NCBI GenBank assembly: GCA_964036155.1
Contig: OZ038422.1
Location: forward strand, 75,043,201 to 75,107,200
DNA from: Diploscapter coronatus
Taxonomy: Eukaryota; Nematoda; Chromadorea; Rhabditida; Rhabditidae
Length of the DNA stretch: 64,000 nucleotides
Direction of reading: 5' to 3'
This document shows, one piece after another, positions 1 to 10,955 of the stretch; position 1 is the first letter of the stretch, and each line of letters opens with the position of its first letter. A program made the position numbers and the translations under genes. Below the pieces are notes generated by a model. That model made no database searches and was not told where the DNA came from. It saw only the letters and a list, made by a program, of their open reading frames with translations.

Positions 1-129
1 TTCCTCATTCCTCATGTTGCATGCCATTTCCATTTCCATCGGTCAAAATCAATCCATTTTCAGATTCATCCCCCATCATCCAGCTCAATCAGTCCGATCA
101 GCCATTCTCTGATTGGCTTCTCCTCCTCA

Positions 130-1550
130 ATGCAGACCCTCTTCAGGGTCGCTTTTCTGCTTCTCATGAGCACGGAATGCGATCAGAAATCTCAGCCAAA
201 ACGAGCCGACTCTCTTTCTCCCTCCTCATCTGCTCCCAGAGACATTGCTAAATCTTCCGGTCAGATTTCATCAACCCACTCTCGAAATATGACATTTCAG
301 ACGTGAAAGAATACCGAGTTCAGACGGGTGAAATTGAATTGAATGACACGGAGATAACGATTCTCATCAATAATTCAACCTATGAAATATTCGAGTACAT
401 CGAGGCTAATTCGACGGAAGTGGAAGAGGATGTTGCCAAAATGATAGAGAAGCAGAAACTCACCTCTAGTACTTCTGTCAAGCCGACGGTCACCACAACT
501 GTCACGACCAGAAGGCCCAGGAATCGATATCACAAGTTTGTTCGATTCCATTCATAAAACGTATAGGTATTTGTTTGCAGATTTCGCCCAGCCCACTGTC
601 GTCACTACACCACAAAAGACAAATTCCTTTTGCTGGAGAAGGCTGGCTCACGTAATCAATTCTACATGGCCGACAGTCCTGAGGAGGCGGCCAAGAACTT
701 CGCCCCCCTACTTCCCTATCCACAGGACAAGACTGCCGAGATGTTTGCTGATCAGATTCAGGCTGTAATTCGTCACATATATCCTTCATGCAGCAGCTGA
801 GAATTGAGAATTTGCAGGAAATCGACTTGGATCATTGTGATGCTCGATGCGAAATGATCAAAGAGTTGCTGCTTCACGCGCTGAACTCAACCACGCCAAC
901 TCCTAGGCACAAAGCAGTGAGCACTCCTCTGAACGATGCTATAGGCAGTGGAAGTGCAACTGAAGGAGGAGGGGAAGAGAGGACGACTCCCCTGAGCGGC
1001 GGATGCTACTTGGGTAAGGAGAATCTCATATGTGTTGACGAGAATTTTTTGTATAGAAACATTTATTCCTCTCGGAAACTGCACAGACATGGGCGAAGAA
1101 GTCAGCTGGAATCACGAATCTCTATGCTCAGGTGAGTTGAGATATGAAAGAATCCTTCCAAATTGCAAGTCATACGTATACAGTCTGCCACGGCATTTAC
1201 ATGTTGAATGGGGACTGCTTTCCGAAATTCTTCAACTCGATCAAATGCAATCAACAGGAAATGGGCTGTATTTTCGATACATTCACTGACAAAGGTAATT
1301 CGTTCATTTTATCCACTCAAAGTAAAGATATGTGCAGCTCACGGACAATGTCATCAGCAATCTCTAGTTTTCAAAGTGCTGAGGAATAAAGGAGACGAGC
1401 GATGTGAAGACTGGGCGATTGATCAAATTCATGTAAGTCGCTTTCTTCTAGATACTGTATTTCTCCTTTCAACCTCAGATCCCAGTTTCCTGCCAGTGCA
1501 CACTGAGTCGGACTTCGTGGCTGCGCTCCAGACCTCAACGGGATCTCTAA
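130..1550 (+). CDS. secreted cystine-knot growth-factor-like protein (neurotrophin/Spaetzle-like)
   Basis: Eight exons give a 365-residue open frame: 130-259, 301-535, 581-764, 818-1013, 1057-1131, 1184-1294, 1338-1432, 1479-1550. The protein starts with a signal peptide (MQTLFRVAFLLLMS). A Ser/Thr-rich pro-region follows, with N-glycosylation sites and a basic RRPRNR stretch near residue 115. The last ~110 residues are Cys-rich: GNC, LCSVCHG, GDC, IKC, MGC, GQC, ERC and a final SCQCTLSR. The end, GC-x12-C-x31-CxC followed by LSR, matches the spacing of the neurotrophin/Spaetzle knot (in NGF: GC-x11-C-x27-CVC-LSR). IL-17, Trunk and PTTH relatives also end in CxC and cannot be excluded. The ATG is chosen because only it gives a signal peptide; an acceptor lies at 62-63. 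Exon structure is fairly sure, family assignment moderate. Confidence 0.65.
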
Positions 1551-2253
1551 CTCATCTTACTGTCTTTATGCTGCTGTCTCTTTGTGTAATTCATCTCATC
1601 TCTTCGCCATGACTTTCACATTCCTCCACTCATCTGCATTCTTGTTGCTCTTCTCACAGATTCTCCTCCATTCACGGGTTATCCTTCGGCAGTTAGTTCG
1701 TGTGTATTCATTTGACTCATTAGAGTGCTCCATACTTTTGGCATCGTGTCAGCGTCAAAATGTCTTGTCATCGAACGGTTTTGATGTTAAATTTTTCGAT
1801 TTTTGCTACTTTGCAAAATGCATTGTGTACTTGTCTTCTGTTTTCTAAATTATGTTTGCTATTTTCTGGCATTTGACATTGATACGATATCAAAAAGTAT
1901 GAACGCACCCCTAGAAAACAATAAATGTTTCGCTTTTAAAGATGCAAATGCACGGTCTTATGGACTTTATTCTTTCGAAACGTATACGTTTATTCCCGAA
2001 GGAAGAAAATGAATGATTTCCAATGAGAAGTTCGGTACTGCAGTAGAGCGACCGCGGAAGGGATAATGAACTTACCTGAGAGCCAATTTTTCAAGTGCAC
2101 GAAACTTAAAGAATATTTGAATTTTATTTTAAAATTATCTAAAGATAAGCTTGAACCTGTGAGCTGCAAAAAATACTCATTTAAGAGCGAATTTCAGTAA
2201 AAACCCAAGTCTTAGTATAAACAGGGATCTGCAAATCGGGCTGGTTTTCACAG
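1551..2253. other. intergenic, no gene seen
   Basis: This is the 3' flank of the secreted-protein gene. Short open frames run through 1582-2012 but show no splice-consistent coding pattern or recognisable domain. An AATAAA lies near 1919. Beyond about 2000 the DNA is AT-rich and leads into the first inverted-repeat elements. Confidence 0.5.
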
Positions 2254-2610
2254 GGTTTGTTCAATTTTTCACGCTGATCATCATGGTGCTATCCGTTTTT
2301 TCCATAAAATTATCGTATGCAGGATTACGGTAGCTTAAAGTTTTGGCAGACACGACCTCGGGAAAAAAATTCATAACTTTCTTATTTCTGAGCCAAATCG
2401 AACGGGGTTTTCAGAATTGGATAGCCCGTGAAAAACTACAAATAATATAACTACGATCACCTGCTATGACCAATAATTTTCCGCTAAAATTAATTTCTAA
2501 TTTTTTGAAAATATTTTAACCTCATTCTCCTACTCAAGATCTACAAAATAAAAAATAATCATTCAATTTGATCCAGAAATAAGAAAGCTAAATTTTTGAA
2601 AACATTCTTA
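2254..2610. repeat. small inverted-repeat element abutting the large arm
   Basis: The sequence around 2371-2402 (AACTTTCTTATTTCTG then AGCCAAATCGAA) recurs inverted at about 2560-2588. The left edge near 2258 carries CACAGGG, resembling the ACAGGGTG termini of other short elements in this window. I read it as a degenerate non-autonomous DNA transposon; the boundaries are approximate. Confidence 0.4.
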
Positions 2611-2617
2611 GATATCA

Positions 2618-4752
2618 AAAATGAACTTTTCAAAAACAGGTGGTTTTATGAGTATGGGTAATTGGTTTCGGCTCAAGAGTTATACGAAACAAAACCATTA
2701 CGTAAGGAGAGTACCATGCAACAAACCGTACTCAATTTGGATCAAAAATAAAAAGTTATTCAAAAAGTAAGTTGGGTAGATAAACTTGAAACACCCTGTA
2801 ATAGAATCATTTAACATCTTTTTATATCAAATCGTTGATTCAAAATTACCGCTTATTATCGTCACCTTATCGAATGTTATTTGCGAAGTCGGCAGGGTTA
2901 ATTGGTGCATTAGTTATGTTTACAGATCGAAATAATCTGATATAATCAAATAGCGGAGAGAAAATTTTATTCTATCGTAGAAAAAATACTTTTATTCACA
3001 GAAATAAATTTTAGTTTTTAGCACTTTATAGAAATAACAATGCTAGTGAAGGAAGAAGTTGTCTGTTTGATTCGCATACCAATTTTGTTGAACAGATTAC
3101 GAAGTTTACTACTCATTTATTTTCAAATTAAGTAGCAGAAATATTTCACTTTTCACTACAGTACTTCAGTGTATCAAAAATCAATAGAAAACATTAAGAA
3201 TACTGACTAATACTTCCTCTGCAGCAATCCATTCTTATCGCCTAAAGCAAAATTTTTAAGATCAACAAATGCATTTCATAAATTTGCTTGCATCAATGAA
3301 GCTTTGCCTCAGTGCTTCAAAATATTCATACAAGTTTTATCCAATTCATAATCATTATCATCATCTTTAATTTTATAATGAAATGTTGAGCCATACAAAT
3401 CAGAAAATTTTTCTCGCATTATCATCCGAATTCCCCGATCAAGCCAATTCGGTTAATAACGCAGAGAAAATGATCTGAATCCCGGGCTGTTTGGAAATGA
3501 CGGTATGACGGTACCCATAGTTAGAGATAGGCAAGGTGACTAGGTAAAGAAGGAATAGCATGGGAAAATAAACGCACTTCCGTAATGTCATTTCCAAATC
3601 GCCACCAAAAAATTCTCCAGCTGAGGAAATTCTAGGAGCGATAACCCCTTTTCGTTATCAACAATTCGCGCTGTCTATCTGGCAATTCTCGAATTTTGTC
3701 CAGGCTTATCTTTCTCTCGGCAATATATTTAAATGTCAAATGACTTATATAAAGAGTCGTTATATTATTTGGCAATAATCATGCATTTAGGAATTCCTTT
3801 CTCCATCCTAAACTATTATCATTATTTCAAATTTTACCTTTATAGAAACTAATTGTAAGGATTTCTACATGCTTTATATACGAAAGTTTTTCACTTTTTC
3901 TAATCAACTGATCTATGTGTGTAGATAAGTCAAATGCTTATATTTTATTTATTTTCCATAAAAAATCTTTTTGCTTTTATCGACTAGAGGACCTTATACC
4001 GACCAACTTTCATTCTAAAGTCGGTCCCGATTCCATAGGTTCCCGAGAACTTGCTAGTTTTTGTTTATGTTCGAGAAGCACGAAAATCTAAAAAAAATTG
4101 CATAATGCCTCTCAAGCCTCTAACTTTAAAAATCGATACGACCCTATTTTCCACCCAAATTTCGTAAGTTTTTTATTTGAATGGATATGACATATATTTG
4201 ATCATTCTATCACTTGAGTTTTTCACTTGGCAAAGTAGAGATTTTATAGGAACTGAACACCGTATACCGTACTATAGCGGCTAGGTGAAATTCAATAGTA
4301 TTATGATCAGATATATGTCATATTCATTCAAACAAAAATTAAATATGAAATTTGGACGGAAAATAAGAACACTTAGTTAGTGTTTGTCAGTGGATAATTG
4401 TGCCTCTACTTTTCAAACATTATAAACAGATTCGTTACGAAATTGCTGAGAAAGAATATAACTGCATCTAAGATTCTTCTAACACTGATAAGACGTCATC
4501 GCTGATGAATCTTACCAACAAATTTATAGGTTCCTAACACGACCTTTTAGTTTTTGAATATTATAAAGCTTTTATGCAAGAAATTATCATGGAGATAAGA
4601 AGTGTGCGAATCATATCTTTTTTTTTATATTTATGCTTGGATAAAATAGCTAATTGATAAGAAGTGCAGTACACATGCCGCTCCTCATACTCTTTAATTG
4701 CATTGATTGAGCAATTTTATCTGTTCATATAAATTATGGAATGCTTACCTTC
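2618..4752 (+). repeat. left arm of a ~2.1-kb inverted repeat
   Basis: Throughout its length this segment matches the reverse complement of 15971-18112. Examples are the run at 2638-2700 (gtggttttatgagtatggg) versus 18025-18090, and the inner end at about 4690-4752 versus 15971-16030. The arms differ by scattered substitutions and small indels, so they are old or unconverted. The arm contains a decayed F-box/kelch fragment (about 2835-3150). It also holds an internal ~250-bp inverted pair near 4135-4385, where a TATTTTCC motif and GAATGGATATGACATATAT recur inverted. No intact transposase frame was found. Confidence 0.8.
2835..3160 (+). pseudogene. decayed F-box/kelch fragment inside the left arm
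   Basis: Reading forward, the segment gives a degenerate LP..I.L..VICE...VNW pattern. This corresponds to the F-box of the gene at 45361 (LPVEVILLICE). A 17-base identity follows (2964-2980 versus 45502-45518), then an intron-like stretch ending in TTTTTAG, then LYRNNNASEGRSCLFDSHT, matching CYRNNNGTYEGRICLFNSYT of the intact gene. Stops and drift show it is non-functional. The intron position is conserved, so it derives from genomic DNA rather than from a retrocopy. Confidence 0.6.
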
Positions 4753-5984
4753 CATTCATCTGACAGGTAAAATGCGCCATGTCTTTCGCTGTAATCTATA
4801 TAAAGTATCATTTTATAGCATCAAACTATTGGAGTTAAGAGCTTTCCTCATTATTTTATTCTTGATAAATTCTAAATTTTCTAGAATTTTCTTTTAACAT
4901 TTTGATAATGATAAATTGATCTGTGTTATTTTCAATATAGGCATATTTACAGTCCTTTTCTTCGAGATATGGCTACAAAATTAAGCATAAGTGAAGATTT
5001 ATTATTCTAGGCTAACAATTTCTTTATCAAAATCCCTCGTGCAACTACGATACTTTCCTCTGTTAATCTTATCTTTTTGATAAAATATAATGCAATTCTC
5101 TGAAGGAAAGAAAGTGATTCTCTGGAAGGTAGAATTGACAACTCCCAACTTTGATTTCGATAAGCCTTCTGCCATTAGCAGGTAGTCGTTCCTCGAATAC
5201 TATACATACCATATTCTATGAGGAACATGGTGGGTCGAAAATTTCAATCCTGTAAACCAGCATTCTGGTGGTTTTTTGAAGGGTTCCAGTTTTGATATCG
5301 AATTGACTAGGGCTTTAACGACATTTTGCCTGTATCCTACACAACAGACTGATAAAGTAAAAGACGTTTTCTCCATGATTCCGTGCATTTTCCAAGCTGC
5401 CCAATAAAAAAACGTTATCTAGTAACCTGAACTAGCGAAATATGGCTCAGCGTGATGAAGTTGAGTCGCGCCAAAGATATATAAATAGCATGGCCAGCCA
5501 CCACTGTATGCCCTGAGAACCAAGATCAAGGCTCCCTCAATATAGTTTGGCTATCATAAACTCTTCCGATGTCTTGTTCATTTTGCGAAATTCTTTAATT
5601 ATTTCGATTGAAAATTTAGCTACCTTTAGTTAACATCGAGATTCAGAAATTCTTACCATTAATCATGTTTTCACTTTTACTTGCACTAATCGGCTATGAA
5701 TGAAAATTCTATTCGAAGTTTCAGGTCCATCTTCAAATCTAATACCTTGAGTGTTTCGGAATGCCACCCATTTGGCCCTTTGTAAGTTTAACTCAAGTTC
5801 AATCATAAAAAAGGAGATCAACTCATTAGTAAAATATCCGGTTTAAAAAATATATATTTTGTGTTTTATCACATAAATTATTAGGTTGTTAAAGAAAGTC
5901 CTGCACCAAAAATAAATAATTTGCATTTATTGATAACTTTATTTAAGAGTGAATGTCAGAAAAAACCAACCAGCAAAGAATTGA
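4753..5984. other. interior left spacer, no clear gene
   Basis: AT-rich sequence lies between the left arm and the GC-rich hairpin. An ATG at 5442 opens MAQRDEVESRQR, loosely resembling the MAEQQQ start of the minus-strand coiled-coil gene. It runs into a stop after 24 codons, and I see no convincing donor to connect it to the exons from 6182. It may be a remnant of a lost first exon. Confidence 0.3.
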
Positions 5985-6060
5985 CCGGACGAATGGCAGT
6001 GTGATAGCCGCCCGGCTACCGAGCGGCAGCCGGGCGGCTATCACGCTGCCATTCGTCCGG
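5985..6060. repeat. near-perfect GC-rich hairpin, 33-bp arms
   Basis: The arm at 5985-6017 begins CCGGACGAATGGCAG and ends GCCGCCCGGCT. It is the reverse complement of 6028-6060 with one mismatch, a T opposite a G that would still wobble-pair in RNA. The 10-base loop (ACCGAGCGGC) can pair partly with the stem. GC content is far above the AT-rich surroundings. It sits about 120 bp upstream of the first surviving exon of the plus-strand coiled-coil gene. Confidence 0.9.
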
Positions 6061-6181
6061 CACCCCCCTCCATTTTGCAAAAGTGCTTCGTTAATCAAGG
6101 GATAGGGTAAAAGAACGAAGCTACTCTGAAAGTCATATTTTCGAAATTGAAGAAATACGATATTGGAGATAACTACTTTAG

Positions 6182-6936
6182 AATGGTGATCAAAAGAAAC
6201 GCGAACATGAGGCAGAGCAAAATAAAGCTCAACGTGAACACGAGGTAAAAATTGATCATTTTATAATGAGATAAATTGATGACTTTGAATAATTCAGGCT
6301 GCAATGGAACGGAGAAGGCAAGAGGAAGCTACTGCAGAAAGAAAGGCAAAAGAAGAGGCAAGTTAAAGCACAGAATCTAAAGAATGAAGCTCATTCGAAA
6401 GTGACATTTTCGAAACTGTAAATAAATACTATTGGAGATAATTACTTTAGGAGGCTAAAGCGAAACTCGAATATGAAAAAAAGGAAAACGAAGCTCAACG
6501 TAAGCACGAGGTAAAAATTGTGATCATTTTGTAACGAGATAAACTAATGACTTTGAATAATTCAGGCTGATATGGCACAGAAGGGGATCGAAAAAGTTAA
6601 TGCAGAAATAAAGGCAAAAGAAGACGTAAGTTAAAGCACAGAATCTAAAGAATGAAGCTTATTCGAAAGTGACATTTTCGAAACTAAATAAATACTATTG
6701 GAGATAACTACTTTAGGAGGCTAAAGCGCAACGCGAACATGAAAATAAGGAAAAGGAAGCTCAACGTATTCACGAGGTAAAACTTATGATAATTTTGTAA
6801 CAAGATAAATTTATGACTTTGAATAATTCAGGCTAAGTTGCAAGAGAAGAGACTCGAAGATGCTATTAAAGAAAATAATGCGAAACGAAAAGCAGAACTT
6901 GAAGCACTGCAGCTACAAAAAGATACTGATTTGAAA
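6182..6936 (+). repeat. tandem exon-pair duplication (three units, ~266-bp period)
   Basis: Each unit has a 60-63-bp exon A (..REHE..KEAQR.HE), a ~55-bp intron ending AATTCAG, a 60-bp exon B in the first two units (105 bp in the third) (.. KAKEE/KAKED) and a ~95-bp intron ending GGAGATAACTACTTTAG. Units begin at 6182, 6451 and 6717. Introns and exons are duplicated together. The exon B donor is GT in unit 2 (GAC|GTAAGT) but GC in unit 1 (GAG|GCAAGT). Confidence 0.8.
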
Positions 6937-9727
6937 GTGAAATTTTTGAAACTGAAGAAATACGATATTGGAGATAACTATTTTAGAAGGCTCAATTGCA
7001 ATACGACAGTGAAATGGAAAGACTCAAAAATGAAACATTGCAAAAGGAAGCTGAACTTGCTCACCAAAAAAAAATGGTGATCATTTTGTAATGAGATAAA
7101 TTGATGACTTTGAATAATTCAGGGTGAGATGGAAAATAAGAAGCTCAACGATATTATCGCCAATACAAAAGCGACGCATGGACAAATCATAGAGCAGCGG
7201 AAACTGGCTGCAAAGGCTGAAGAGAAGGCTATGGAAGAGGCGGAAAGGCTAGTCCATAATTACGTACATATTATGATGAAACCACCGTAGAAAATCGACT
7301 TCGATTATTCAGTGATTAGTTAGCGTTTATTCTTCAATGAATAACCGTCAAATAATCGAAGTAGAGTTTTTCATATCAGTAATTTAAAGAAACATGACGA
7401 TGAATCAAATTTGAAATATTTGGCAGCAAGATTCGAAAGTTTATTTGGTTATGCATGATTTAGCGCAAAACTTAAGACATCCAAATTACCAATCGTAAGG
7501 TTCTCCCATTTACCTTGATCACCTTTAGGATAAAAATATAATTATTATTCAATTGAGAATTCTATGGATAGAATTTGAAATTTATAACAGACTTTTTTGC
7601 TTCTAGAATTGCTGAAGATTATCGTAAAGAAGTGGAGCGAATCAATGGGCAACGTACTCAAGAACACGAGCAAATCAAGCAAAGATACGAGGCGAAACTG
7701 AAGGATATTAAAGAGGAGACAAATAAGGACAGGGAGGAAATGAAAAGGACCAAAGAGGAGCGGATCAAATTTTACAAAGTATGGACAGACAAAATGATGG
7801 TAGACAAAAGGGTTTGATTCAGGAAGCCGAGGCTCAGGCGACTGAACGATATGAATTAGAGAAGAAACGGCTGGATGAGCTGATAGATAACAGGCAGCTT
7901 GAGAGGGGCCAAATGGTAGATATTGATCATTTATTGGCATTTAAAAACTAAATTCTACAAATTATGACGAATGGGACATGGAGAAAATTTCAATTTGCAA
8001 AGATTTTCAGAAATAAATGTACAACTTTTACTTAAGTTTCTCGGAATTTGAGTTTTGATAAATTCGAAATCAGATTTGCTCTCTAGTTAAAAAATCGGAA
8101 TCGAATTCTGTGACCCAATATAATTTATTCTTCGTTATTTTCAAAATTTACACCAACCCTTGAATCGAATTTTGAATGTAACCGGCATTCTTCAATCATA
8201 TCTTTATTTTATGATAAAGAAATTAGTGAATACTTTTCTAGCTCACGAATATGACTGCAAATTGCATTATCCATTTCGTCACTCCAATATCTATTTTCAA
8301 GAGTATAGGAGTAATGCTCAATTCATTTTCTAGGGTTACTTGTGAAAAGGCGAAACCAGATGATGAAAACAATCATTTGAGCATTTTAGACCGCTGAATT
8401 GAGGGCTGAAATCGCTAGAGAAAGGGAAAATGTCGAGGAGAGATACAGATCTGAACTAGACACTCTGGAGAAGCAGAAACAGGAAGAGCGCGAATGGTAC
8501 AGTGAAATGAAAAAGCAATTGACGGAAGAGGCTGAGAAGATCGATGCAAAACATGAAAAACTAATGACGCAGCTCGACAATGATATGGTAAGGAGTCAGA
8601 AGATCACTTTTGTTCAAAAATAGACCAGGAAGCTTAGCTTTAAAATAAAATATACCTTTCACAATTTCAAATCAATTTTGAATCAGATATTTAATTTATA
8701 TTCTATCTAAATAATGCCAAATATCTAATAATTGTGATTTGAGGACAAAGCGATTGAGGAAAGTAACAGATTGTTCCTCGCTCACGAGCAATTCATTGAT
8801 GAACAGATAAATGTCGCGGCTAAATTGAATGAAATCGCCAATCAAGGAGATCCTAACGCCAATTTCAACGATATCGTATGAGAATATATTGCATAACTCA
8901 TAAAATTATTTAATTATTTAGATCGAGAGAAATTCTGAAGAATTAAGAAAAGTTCAGAACACTTCCACCGAATTCCATGACAAGGTTTTTAAATATCTGA
9001 TTTTCTCCTAATTCAAAATGTAATGGATTAATTTCAGATTGACTGTGCAGTGCTAAAAGATAAACATTCTGTTCCTGATGACTCGAAACTTATGGATGCT
9101 GAGGTTTATGGCTCAATTAGTTCTGTAAAATAACAACAAATAATTTGAAGATCGTAAAGTATGAGCTTAAAGAACAGCTGGATATTGCATTGGAGAAAGC
9201 TAGAAATAGTTATTCGCAGATTACGTATATAAATATAGAGGAAAATGACCTGAAACGCAGGGCTATTGTTTGAGTAATTATTATTTCTTAAGATTTCTAT
9301 CATATTTTAGGAAATACTGGGCAAATCGATCGATCTCTATAAGAAGATTTTAGAAGTAGTGAAAGGTTTTGAGAAGGAGGTTAGCTTAAAGAAACATTCA
9401 TCAAATTTAGCGTCGCTGTTTTCAATAATTTAATTTTTTTTATTTTCAGGGACCACAAAATCCGCAAATCGGTATTTTGAAAGAGTTGGAGGATGAACTT
9501 GAAAAATTATCTCGTGATTTACCCTATGCTAAAAACGTGAATGCCATTGCCAGCAATTACGCTTTGAAGGTATTGAACTATAATAATTTTTATAAATATA
9601 TTCAAAAATATAAATTCAGGAAGCTAGGAAACCAATAACCTCTATATCAACTAATCAGGATCTTGCTATCGATTCAGCAAATTCGACTCAATCTATTACA
9701 TTGCCTAAAGAAGAAACTCACGAATAA
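6182..9727 (+). CDS. coiled-coil protein, 5'-truncated
   Basis: A run of phase-0 exons encodes a highly charged, Glu/Lys/Gln-rich coiled coil. Exons: 6182-6244, 6298-6357, 6451-6510, 6566-6625, 6717-6776, 6832-6936, 6987-7076, 7123-~7255, ~7575/7606-7778, 7811-7915, 8390-8587, 8744-8875, 8922-8984, 9038-9103, 9151-9267, 9311-9379, 9450-9569, 9620-9727. The first six exons are three tandem copies of an exon pair. The C-terminus is less charged (GPQNPQIGILKELEDELEKL) and ends at TAA 9725-9727. No start codon is linked: 6110-6181 is a leftover intron of the repeat unit, so the 5' end is missing or displaced. I recognise no domain family. It converges on a similar gene at 10956-14694. The junction between 7255 and 7606 is uncertain (GC donor or alternative acceptor). 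Confidence 0.65.
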
Positions 9728-10955
9728 TTGCTTTATTTATACAGCAATGCTTTCCGATTATTCATAATCAGCCTCCTATTGGATTGTTGTATAATAATTT
9801 TATCACTTTGAACAGATTTTATATTTATTTTTTTCTTTATTGAAACCAGGCTCGCCTGGCAATTCTGTTTGTTTCCGAATTTTTCTATTTCTGTCGATTT
9901 TTGCTCATTTCTGTTCTGTTTTCCGAAATTTTGAAGAAGATTGCCGAAAATAACAGAAAAATGCTGGCCTCCAAAAATAGCATTGAGATAACAAAGAAAT
10001 AATGAATTTTCGATGTAAATGTGGTTCAAAATATACTAATTTTCTCATCGAAATCAATATACCCAATTTAATTCGATAACCTTGATAAGGTTATAGGTTT
10101 TTTCTCTGATCAATATACTCAGACTCAACAACAATGTAATAGAATTAATTTGACAGGTCTTTTGAGCATATGAAGAAATTTTCCAATGACCTTTCATTGG
10201 AACTAAGGTTGATTTTCTTTTTGAAAATTTAGTTGAGTGATATTATGTAGTCTGGCTTCGTCTGTGGCGAGCTATGCTTATTCATTCATAAATCATAAAT
10301 CCTCGATTATTCTTTTAAATTTGATTTGGCTTAGTTTTAGCCTATATGCAAGAGATAGTATACAAATGCACTGAATTTATGTTGAAATGATATTATACAT
10401 GGGATAAAAATATGTAAAGCATTTGAGAAAATGAGCGCTGATCATATTCATGAGATATTTCATTTATTAGCATTAGAAACGACTCATTGCCAGAGTTCGC
10501 TATTCTTTGGTTTTTTTTTTTCATTTTCCAAGCTTAATTCAATTTTGAACTTAGTACAAAATCGTTCTTTCTCTGGGAAGAAAAATCAAACACCATATTA
10601 TTTATTGATGGTTACAAAGCATTTGAACAGATAGGATCCTCTCAGAAGAGTAACCTTTCTGGGGTTAGTTGTTGGTTGGTTAGTAATTAGCCGACAAAGA
10701 ACAGACAACTGAACTACTAACAATAGCTTTATTCAAAGCAGATAAACATCGTTTAATCGCGATGATTTTCAGCACAAAGAAAAGGGGAAAAGCTAGTCGG
10801 GTGGAGAGATAGGAGAAGAAAAAAAAGAAAGTTATCCTGAAGAAAATACTGTTAGAAAAGAAGAAAGAAAAATAGTATTGCCTTTTTGGCACAACATTAA
10901 TAAATTTTGAGATTATTGGAATATCATATCTCAAAAGTAGACCAATTGGTTCCAC
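9728..10955. other. spacer between the two convergent coiled-coil genes
   Basis: This is the shared 3' flank of the two genes. It is AT-rich with only short, unsupported open frames. No repeat or RNA gene was recognised. Confidence 0.5.
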
